A DNA stretch of 64,000 nt, from positions 2,108,001 through 2,172,000 of the forward strand of contig NZ_CP089466.1 in assembly GCF_021233415.1 (NCBI RefSeq), written 5' to 3'. This stretch comes from Halobacterium litoreum. Its GTDB lineage: Archaea; Halobacteriota; Halobacteria; Halobacteriales; Halobacteriaceae. Made by a program: the position numbers and the translations under genes. The first letter of the stretch is position 1. Each line of letters begins with the position of its first letter. Shown one piece after another: positions 58,660-64,000 of this stretch. Under the pieces are notes generated by a model. It saw only the letters and a list, made by a program, of their open reading frames with translations, did not search any database and was not told the origin of the DNA.

Positions 58660-59027
58660 CCGGGCGCTCGCGGTACTGGGACCGGGTTCGCGAGATTGCG
58701 GACCGGGCACAACGCCACCGCGAGCGCTTCGACCCGCCGTCGGCGCCGCCGGACGAGGAGCGCGCGATGACGTTCCTCCGCGAGGGCGTGGGGCCGGCGG
58801 TGTCCGTGTACGTGGAGGGCCGTACCGGCGGGGAGCGCGTGCCGTTCACCGACGTGGAGGTGTCGCTGCTGGAGCGGTCGCTGAACAGTTGGCTGTCGCT
58901 GTACGCGGCGTGTTACGGCGTCGAACTGGAGACCGATTACTCGATTCGGGAGGCGGCGACGGTGCTGGTGGACACGCGGAACGTCGCTGACACGGCCCAG
59001 TTGTTGACGCGAGTGCCCGAGCGGTAG
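58656..59027 (+). CDS. Small protein of unknown function ending the fix operon
   Basis: A 123-residue protein with no membrane segment. It has a basic helix start (RSRYWDRVREIADRAQRHRE), a middle TGGERVPFTDVEVSLLERSLN and a final helical part. Two Tyr-Ala-Ala-Cys-Tyr residues (LYAACYGVEL) are seen. Its ATG overlaps the fixC stop (ATGA), so it is made together with the Fix complex. No family is recognised beyond its place in the operon. Confidence 0.7.
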   Translation: MTGRSRYWDRVREIADRAQRHRERFDPPSAPPDEERAMTFLREGVGPAVSVYVEGRTGGERVPFTDVEVSLLERSLNSWLSLYAACYGVELETDYSIREAATVLVDTRNVADTAQLLTRVPER

Positions 59028-59044
59028 CCCGCGAATTGAACGTT

Positions 59045-59058
59045 GCGTGGTAACACGC
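59045..59058. promoter_or_regulatory. Inverted repeat before the HTH-GNAT gene
   Basis: GCGTG (59045-59049) and CACGC (59054-59058) flank GTAA, 39 bases before ATG 59097. A TATA-like AAAGAATTATG follows. The encoded protein has a DNA-binding domain and could bind its own promoter. Confidence 0.35.
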
Positions 59059-59096
59059 GACAAAGAATTATGTGGAGTGGATGTGTACGAACAATC

Positions 59097-59828
59097 ATGA
59101 ACGTCGAGCAGAGACTGGAGTTCGGCCACGACGACCGGGAACGCATCTACAACTACGTGGAACGGCACGGAGAGACCACCTACGACGACGTCGAGCGTTC
59201 GCTCCACCTCGACCCGCGGGGCATCCGCCACCACGTCGCCATCCTGCGACGCGACGGCTACCTCGAAATCGACGACGGCACCATCGCCGTCGCCTTCGAG
59301 GACGTCGCCGCCGAGGAGCACCGCGACGGCGACACGGAGTTCGTCGTACGACCCGCCCACCAGTCCGACCTCGCGGGCCTCGTCGGCGCAATCCGGCAGG
59401 TCGCCAGCGAGCGCACGTACATCGAGGCCGAGTCCGTCGCGGACATCCTCGACCACGAGGAAGTGCTCCTGCGGCACAACGAACTCGAAGAGCGCATGTT
59501 CTTCGTCGCCACCGTCGGGAGCGACGTGGTCGGTTGGGTCCACATCGCGGGCTCCGAACTCGACAAACTCGCGCACACCGCCGAACTCACCGTCGGCGTC
59601 ATCGAGGCGTACCGCGGCCACGGCATCGGCAGCCACCTGCTCGAACGCGGCCTCGCGTGGGCCCAGAGCCACGGCTACGAGAAGATGTACAACAGCGTCC
59701 CGGCGACCAACGAGGACGCCGTGGCGTTCCTCGAAGCGAACGACTGGGAGACCGAGGCGGTGCGTGCGGACCACTACAAACTCGGCGACGAGTACGTCGA
59801 CGAAGTGATGATGGCCGTCAGGCTCTGA
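59097..59828 (+). CDS. GNAT acetyltransferase with N-terminal winged-helix domain
   Basis: The 243-residue protein has a winged helix-turn-helix (about 1-65: ERIYNYVERHGETTYDDVER, then GIRHHVAILRRDGYLEI) followed by a GNAT domain (about 80-243). The acetyl-CoA motif is VGVIEAYRGHGIGSHLLERG (about 167-186), with NSVPATNEDAVAFLE as motif B. Related haloarchaeal proteins are protein lysine acetyltransferases of the Pat type; the target here is unknown. The HTH suggests it binds DNA or is recruited to it. Its stop overlaps the start of a small gene. Confidence 0.86.
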   Translation: MNVEQRLEFGHDDRERIYNYVERHGETTYDDVERSLHLDPRGIRHHVAILRRDGYLEIDDGTIAVAFEDVAAEEHRDGDTEFVVRPAHQSDLAGLVGAIRQVASERTYIEAESVADILDHEEVLLRHNELEERMFFVATVGSDVVGWVHIAGSELDKLAHTAELTVGVIEAYRGHGIGSHLLERGLAWAQSHGYEKMYNSVPATNEDAVAFLEANDWETEAVRADHYKLGDEYVDEVMMAVRL

Positions 59829-59989
59829 TGGCGTGCGCGGAGGACGGCTGTACGCGACCGGCGGCCGTTCGCGTGTTCGACCCGCGCGGCTCCGACCGCG
59901 ACGTCTGCGTTTCCCACGCCCGCAGTCTCGCCCAGCGCGAGGGCGTCGTCGCCAGCCCAATCGAGGGCGCCGACGCCGAGTGGCCCTAA
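59828..59989 (+). CDS. Small zinc-finger-like protein
   Basis: A 53-residue protein: MACAEDGCTRPAAVRVFDPR then VCVSHARSLAQREG. The pattern C-x4-C ... C-x2-H is a plausible zinc site. ATG 59828 overlaps the GNAT stop (TGATG). The stop TAA shares bases with the stop of the convergent DUF21 gene (CTAA, 59986-59989). It is conserved in style with short haloarchaeal zinc proteins; function unknown. Confidence 0.6.
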   Translation: MACAEDGCTRPAAVRVFDPRGSDRDVCVSHARSLAQREGVVASPIEGADAEWP

Positions 59990-60498
59990 TCCTCGAGGAG
60001 TTCGCGTTCGATGTCCGCGCTCCCGCCGAGCGCCGCCGACAGCCCGCGGGTGAGCGCGTCGAAGAACGCGACCAGCGGCCAGAGCACGAGCGCGATGTAC
60101 CGGACGGGCCGGGCGACCAAGAGCGCCCACGACTCGGCGTTCGCCAGCCCCCACGACTTCGGGAGAATCTCGCCGCAGACGAGCACGAGCGCCGTCGCCG
60201 CGAGCGTGGTTCCGACGACGGCGAGTTCGGGCGGGAGGTACGCCACGAGCAGGACCGTGAGGACGCTGGAGATGGCGATGTTCACGACGTTGTTGCCGAC
60301 GAGAATCGTGACGAGCAGGCGGTGTGGGTCCTCGCGGAGGCGCTGTAACTCGGGGCCGCGGTCGTCGCCCGCGGCGAGTTCGTCGATTCGGTCGGGCGTC
60401 AGCGAGAACAGCGCTATCTCCGTGCTGGAGAAGAACGCCGACACCGCGAGCAGGACGGCGACGAGCGCGAGCGACGGAAGGAGCGGGACTGGAGCCAT
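59986..60498 (-). CDS. DUF21 (CNNM) transmembrane protein, without CBS domains
   Basis: The 170-residue protein comprises only the DUF21 membrane domain: about four helices, the conserved SAFFSSTEIALFSL near the N-terminus, VGNNVVNIAISS and GEILPKSWGLANAES. CNNM/CorC proteins transport or sense Mg2+. The CBS pair and the CorC_HlyC domain normally found after DUF21 are missing and the frame stops, so it is a truncated or minimal family member. Minimal forms occur in haloarchaea. Confidence 0.85.
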   Translation of the reverse strand: MAPVPLLPSLALVAVLLAVSAFFSSTEIALFSLTPDRIDELAAGDDRGPELQRLREDPHRLLVTILVGNNVVNIAISSVLTVLLVAYLPPELAVVGTTLAATALVLVCGEILPKSWGLANAESWALLVARPVRYIALVLWPLVAFFDALTRGLSAALGGSADIERELLED

Positions 60499-60536
60499 AC
60501 CGGACGTGACGGGGAACTGCGACTAAGGCGTTGGCG

Positions 60537-61061
60537 TCACTCGCAGACGCGGGTCGCGGGCGGGTCGGCGGTGTGGGTGCGCGCGTCGACGGTCGTCTGG
60601 CCGTCGTCCGCCTCCGAGGCGACGAGCGTGAGGGTCTGCGTGTATCCCGAGTCGGGGACCGGCCAGTCGGCGGTGCCGTCGCCGGCAGCGGTCGCGTACT
60701 CGACGACGTACTCGCCGCCGTCGCTCGTTCGAAAGGCGGTGGTGCGTTCGCCCGGCGCGACGGCGACCGACTGGGCGAACGCGGCGTCGCCGTCGGCGTC
60801 CGAGACGGTCACGTCGACGGTCACGTCCTCGCCAGTGTCGTTGACGACTTCGAGGACGCCCGTGTGTTCGACGGATTGTGACTCGTAGTGGCAGTTCTCG
60901 GTCGTCTCAGTCGAGGTGGCCGTCGGTTGGGTCGTCGCAGTCGGGGTCGCGTCGGTAGTGCCGGTCGTCGTGGAGGGCGTTCCGTCCCCGGACTGACTGC
61001 CGGCACAGCCGGCGAGTGCGAGCAGACCGGCGACGAAGCCGCGGCGGGTCGCGTCGGTCAC
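60537..61061 (-). CDS. Tat-type lipoprotein of unknown function
   Basis: The 174-residue protein begins ATRRGFVAGLLALAGCAGSQ, a twin-arginine signal with a lipobox Cys, followed by a Thr-rich linker (about 25-55) and a beta-rich domain similar to immunoglobulin-like repeats (VLEVVNDTGEDVTVDVTVSD). A cysteine at the very end (TRVCE) may pair with the one in ENCHYES. It is anchored at the outer face of the membrane. No function is known. Confidence 0.78.
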   Translation of the reverse strand: MTDATRRGFVAGLLALAGCAGSQSGDGTPSTTTGTTDATPTATTQPTATSTETTENCHYESQSVEHTGVLEVVNDTGEDVTVDVTVSDADGDAAFAQSVAVAPGERTTAFRTSDGGEYVVEYATAAGDGTADWPVPDSGYTQTLTLVASEADDGQTTVDARTHTADPPATRVCE

Positions 61062-61099
61062 GCGACGACTGTCGCGGAACTGCTACGAGTGCCTTGTGG

Positions 61100-62938
61100 T
61101 CAGACGCCGTACACGACCCAGATGCCGGCCGTGGTGACGACCGTGAGGAGCAACTGGAGCGGGAGGCCGACGCGGGCGTAGTCGCCGAACTCGTAGCCGC
61201 CCGGCCCGTACACCATCAGGTTCGTCGCGTAGCCCGTGGGCGTGAGGAACGCCGTCGAGGCCGCGAAGAGCACCGCGAGGACGAAGGACAGCGTCTCGGC
61301 GCCGACGCTCGCGGCGGTGTCGACGGCGACGGGCGTCATCAGGATGGCGCTCGCGGCGTTTCCGACGAGGTTCGCGAGCGCGGCGGTGACGAGGTACGTG
61401 ACGGCGAGCACGGCGATAATCGGGAGCACCGACGAGGTGGCGGCGAGCTGTTCGGCGACCCACGCCGCGCCGCCGGTGTCGCGGGCGGCGACGCCGAGCG
61501 GGTAGATGCCCGCGAGCAGGAACACGACGTTCCACGACACCGCGCCGTAGGCGTCGGTGGGCGAGATGACGTCGGTGGCGGTGACGACGACGACGCCCGC
61601 GAGCGCCGCGATGACGACCGGAAGCACGCCGACGGCGGCGAGGCCGACGACGCTCGCGACGGTGCCGAGGACGAGCGTCGTCTCGCGGTCGAAGACGGGT
61701 TCGGGTTCGGTCTCCGGGGACTGGCTCGGCCCGACGCCCCGGGTGACGACCACGTCCAAGTTCTCCACGAGTTCGGCGAGGTTGCGCTCGCGCACCTGCA
61801 AGAGGAGGGTGTCGCCGACCGCGAGGCGGTGGTCGGCGATGCCGTCGCTCCGGACGTCGTCGCCGCGCTTGAGCGCGAGCACGACGGCGTTGTGGTAGCC
61901 CGCGAGGTTCGCCTCGCGGACGGTGTCGCCGACGAACCGCGACCCCTCCGGGAGCACGACTTCGACGAGGTTCCCGCGACCCTCCCTGAGGTGCAGGTCG
62001 CGCGTCGAGACGGTCTGCCGGGGTAGCTGTCGGAGGTCGTACTCGGTCGCGAACTCGTTGACGGCTTGGAGGTTCCCGCGCACGGTGAGGGTGTCGCCCG
62101 GTCCGACCGTCTCGTCGGTCCGGGTGGCGAGGTAGCGCTCGCCGTCCCGGGAGAGTTGGAGGACGGCCACGTCGACGGCGGCGTCCGAGACGGTGGCGCG
62201 CACGTCGTCGAGGCGCTGGCCGGCGAACGGCGACCCCTCGCGGACTTCGAGGCGCGCGAGGCGCGCCGACACGCCGTAGGTCTCCGCAAGCGTCGCGGAG
62301 GGAGAGACGCGCTCGGGGACGAGTCGGCGGCCGACCGTGAGGAGGTAGACGACGCCGGTGACGAGCACGAGCACGCCGACGGGCGTCATCTCGAAGACGC
62401 CGATTTGGCGGCCGAGCGCGTCCGCGGCGAGCGCGCTCACGACGAGGTTCGTGGAACTACCGAGCAGCGTCAGCGTCCCGCCGAGCATCGCGGCGTACGA
62501 CAGCGGGAGGAGGAACGCGGAGGGCGACCGGCGGGCGCGCGAGGCGAGGTCGGTCACCATCGGCACGAACACGGCGACCACGGGGACGTTGTTCACGACG
62601 CCCGCGGAGAGACTCGTAGTGCCGACGACGGCGCCGAGCAGGCGGGAGTCGCTCCCGTGCGCGAACGCCTCGATGGCGTCCCCGACGTGTTCGATGACGC
62701 CGGTCTGTCGGACCGCCTCGCTGAGCACGTACATCGCGACGATGGTGACGGTCGCGGGGTTCGCGAACCCGACGAGCGCGGTGTCGGCGTCGACGCCCGT
62801 CCACGGTCGGAGGACGTACAGCGCGACGAGCACGCCGATGGCGGCCACGTCCGGCGGCACGGCTTCGCTCGCGAACAGCGCGAGCGCGACGGCGGCGAGA
62901 CCGAACACGACCAGCGCGGGCGTCGGCGGGAGCGCCAT
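61100..62938 (-). CDS. SLC13-family (DASS/arsB-like) permease with two TrkA-C domains
   Basis: The 612-residue transporter has about six N-terminal helices (1-200), two TrkA-C/RCK_C regulatory domains (about 212-285 and 295-380) and six or seven C-terminal helices. The helical hairpin and SNT-type motif of SLC13 proteins appears as TLLGSSTNLVVSALA (about 155-169), with a second copy GNAASAILMTPVAVD in the C-terminal half. Such proteins carry dicarboxylates, sulfate or other anions; the substrate is unknown. The TrkA-C domains suggest control by a nucleotide or anion. Confidence 0.88.
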   Translation of the reverse strand: MALPPTPALVVFGLAAVALALFASEAVPPDVAAIGVLVALYVLRPWTGVDADTALVGFANPATVTIVAMYVLSEAVRQTGVIEHVGDAIEAFAHGSDSRLLGAVVGTTSLSAGVVNNVPVVAVFVPMVTDLASRARRSPSAFLLPLSYAAMLGGTLTLLGSSTNLVVSALAADALGRQIGVFEMTPVGVLVLVTGVVYLLTVGRRLVPERVSPSATLAETYGVSARLARLEVREGSPFAGQRLDDVRATVSDAAVDVAVLQLSRDGERYLATRTDETVGPGDTLTVRGNLQAVNEFATEYDLRQLPRQTVSTRDLHLREGRGNLVEVVLPEGSRFVGDTVREANLAGYHNAVVLALKRGDDVRSDGIADHRLAVGDTLLLQVRERNLAELVENLDVVVTRGVGPSQSPETEPEPVFDRETTLVLGTVASVVGLAAVGVLPVVIAALAGVVVVTATDVISPTDAYGAVSWNVVFLLAGIYPLGVAARDTGGAAWVAEQLAATSSVLPIIAVLAVTYLVTAALANLVGNAASAILMTPVAVDTAASVGAETLSFVLAVLFAASTAFLTPTGYATNLMVYGPGGYEFGDYARVGLPLQLLLTVVTTAGIWVVYGV

Positions 62939-62980
62939 TGGAGGCCTGTCGCGGAACAGCTACATAGCCGTGACGCCGCG

Positions 62981-63454
62981 CTACTCCCAGTAGTCCACGT
63001 CGCCGTCGCGGCGGTAGTAGCCGTCCAGCGTCCGGCCGTCGCGGCCGCCGGGCGCCGACCCGGCGAACACGCCGAGTTTCCCCGAGTCGGGGTAGACGGT
63101 GACGTCCGGGTCGTTCATCGTGGAGACGGCGAGGTAGCGCAGGACGCCCTCGGAGTCGTTGACGACGCGGTGGGCGCCCGACTCGTCGGCCGGGAGCGCG
63201 ACGTAGTCGCCCTCGCTGAGAGAGTGCGACTCCCCGGCGAGGCGGAGCATCCCCTCGCCGACGAGCACGTAGATGGCCTCCTCGTTGCCGGTGTGGTAGT
63301 GGTACGGCCACGACTTCGCGCCCGCCGGGAGTTCGTAGAGGCTACACCCGAGTTCCTCGCCGGCGACGGCCTCGCCGAGTTGTTTCCGGCGCATCCGGGC
63401 GTCGCCCTCGTCGATGTCGGTCCACTCCACGTCCGACTCGTTCGCGATGGTCAC
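62981..63454 (-). CDS. Cupin-domain protein
   Basis: The 157-residue protein has a cupin barrel: first motif WPYHYHTGNEEAIYVLVGEG (His-x-His, Glu; about 47-66) and second motif AHRVVNDSEGVLRYLAVS. A metal could be held by the three residues of the first motif and His of the second. The substrate is unknown. GTG 63454 (MTIANESDVEW) is the likely start; the frame continues upstream without family character. Confidence 0.82.
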   Translation of the reverse strand: MTIANESDVEWTDIDEGDARMRRKQLGEAVAGEELGCSLYELPAGAKSWPYHYHTGNEEAIYVLVGEGMLRLAGESHSLSEGDYVALPADESGAHRVVNDSEGVLRYLAVSTMNDPDVTVYPDSGKLGVFAGSAPGGRDGRTLDGYYRRDGDVDYWE

Positions 63455-63507
63455 GCCCGGAGCGACGGCGTCCGGGGAGAAAGGTGTGTGGAGTGGTTTC
63501 CCGTGGG

Positions 63508-64000
63508 TTACTCCGACCACTCGGCGTCCGCGAGCGTGCGCTGGACGGCTTCCTCGCCGACGGCGGTGGCGAGCGTGCGGAAGCCGGCGCGCTCGGCGCG
63601 GTCGTCGGCGTCGGCGACGAGGCGGGAGACGATGAACTCCGGCGTGGACTTGCCGACGGTGTCGAATCTCGGCTGGTAGTCCACGAGCAAGTCGAGGTCC
63701 TGACTCAGCCCCTCGGCGAAGATGCCGTCGGTGCGCGCGGCGTCCGGGAGGGGTTCGAGGTCGTCCGCGAGGTGGGTGACGAACACGCCGAGGGCGTCCT
63801 CGTCGACGGTGAGCGTGACGAGGCCGTGGAGCAGGTCGGCGGCGCTCCCGGGTTCGGTGATGGCCTCGAACTCGTCGACGAGCATCAGCGTGCGGTCGCC
63901 CGTGGAGAGCGGCGGCACCACGGAGTTCAGGGTGGCTTCGAGGACGCCCGCGTTGAAGGAGGCGTGGCGGCGGTGGAAGACCACGGAGTCGACGGCGCCG
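63508..64000 (-). CDS. C-terminal part of a MutS-related ATPase (5' end outside window)
   Basis: Only the last 163-164 residues are inside. The Walker B-like TLMLVDEFEAITEPG and following H-loop-type VFVTHLADDL match MutS-family ATPase C-termini, with an acidic residue in place of the usual Glu-Ile. The end (TPEFIVSRLVADADDRAERA) resembles haloarchaeal MutS-related proteins without the mismatch-recognition domain. The assignment is tentative because the P-loop is not in the window. Confidence 0.62.
   Translation of the reverse strand, partial: GAVDSVVFHRRHASFNAGVLEATLNSVVPPLSTGDRTLMLVDEFEAITEPGSAADLLHGLVTLTVDEDALGVFVTHLADDLEPLPDAARTDGIFAEGLSQDLDLLVDYQPRFDTVGKSTPEFIVSRLVADADDRAERAGFRTLATAVGEEAVQRTLADAEWSE

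Overview
The window is a piece of chromosome from an extremely halophilic archaeon (class Halobacteria). The evidence is a very high GC content, strongly acidic proteins, TATA-like boxes about 25-35 nt before start codons with little or no leader, and a set of haloarchaeal markers: FtsZ2 with its CdrL/CdrS regulators, Rpo12, L37Ae, L15e, prefoldin beta, the archaeal CoA pathway, NcsA and RIO2. The FtsZ2, CdrS and Mn/Zn-transporter organisation looks close to the genus Halobacterium, but genus is an inference. Most of the window is core genome; there is no rRNA, CRISPR array, insertion sequence or prophage.

Layout. 0-5.4 kb: end of an oligopeptide ABC ATPase, aspS, the two archaeal pantothenate-branch genes (pantoate kinase and phosphopantothenate synthetase), an uncharacterised gene behind a metal-regulator-like operator, and a ThiR-like HTH-ThiN gene. 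5.4-7.4 kb: dCTP deaminase interrupted by a 481-residue intein with a LAGLIDADG endonuclease. 7.4-12.1 kb: a translation and RNA cluster (pth2, truD, a DUF2103 gene, rpl37ae, rpo12, pcc1, pfdB and a DUF3194 gene). 12.2-17.7 kb: DUF2070 membrane protein, GMP synthase glutaminase subunit, VOC and HNH-like proteins, DUF192, and a LeuA/CimA-family synthase whose 5' end is frameshifted. 17.7-18.3 kb: tRNA-Ser(CGA) beside a scarred, duplicated region.

18.3-22.6 kb: MoxR ATPase convergent with a DUF58/DUF4129-type membrane cluster. 22.6-30.4 kb: a lipid-kinase-like gene divergent from a type IV pilus-like operon (secretion ATPase, TadC-like membrane protein, five overlapping pilin-like proteins). 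30.4-34.2 kb: a MinD/ParA ATPase with two unknown partners, then a receiver-PAS-GAF histidine kinase. 34.3-36.5 kb: tRNA-Tyr and the cell-division locus cdrL-cdrS-ftsZ2, with an array of GTAAGAC/GTCTTAC sites in the promoter. 36.6-42.4 kb: ncsA, an HD hydrolase and a three-gene Mn/Zn ABC importer behind a second metal-regulator-like operator.

42.4-54.0 kb: MFS permease, M29 aminopeptidase, methyltransferase with an 81-bp perfect tandem duplication at its promoter, endonuclease IV, lipoate ligase, HiPIP-like lipoprotein, RIO2 kinase, a cell-surface protein, a membrane-anchored Mrr-like protein and rpl15e. 54.1-59.0 kb: ferredoxin-fixA-fixB-fixCX-unknown operon for flavin-based electron transfer. 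59.1-64.0 kb: HTH-GNAT acetyltransferase, DUF21 protein, lipoprotein, SLC13-type permease, cupin and the C-terminus of a MutS-related ATPase.

The most interesting items are the Dcd intein with an embedded HTH, the regulatory array in front of cdrS-ftsZ2, two TTAGR-n4-YCTAA operators, a displaced copy of the aspS 3' end that differs only at synonymous positions, the LeuA/CimA frameshift, and the tRNA-Ser flanking duplication. All calls come from reading the sequence; no database search was possible.
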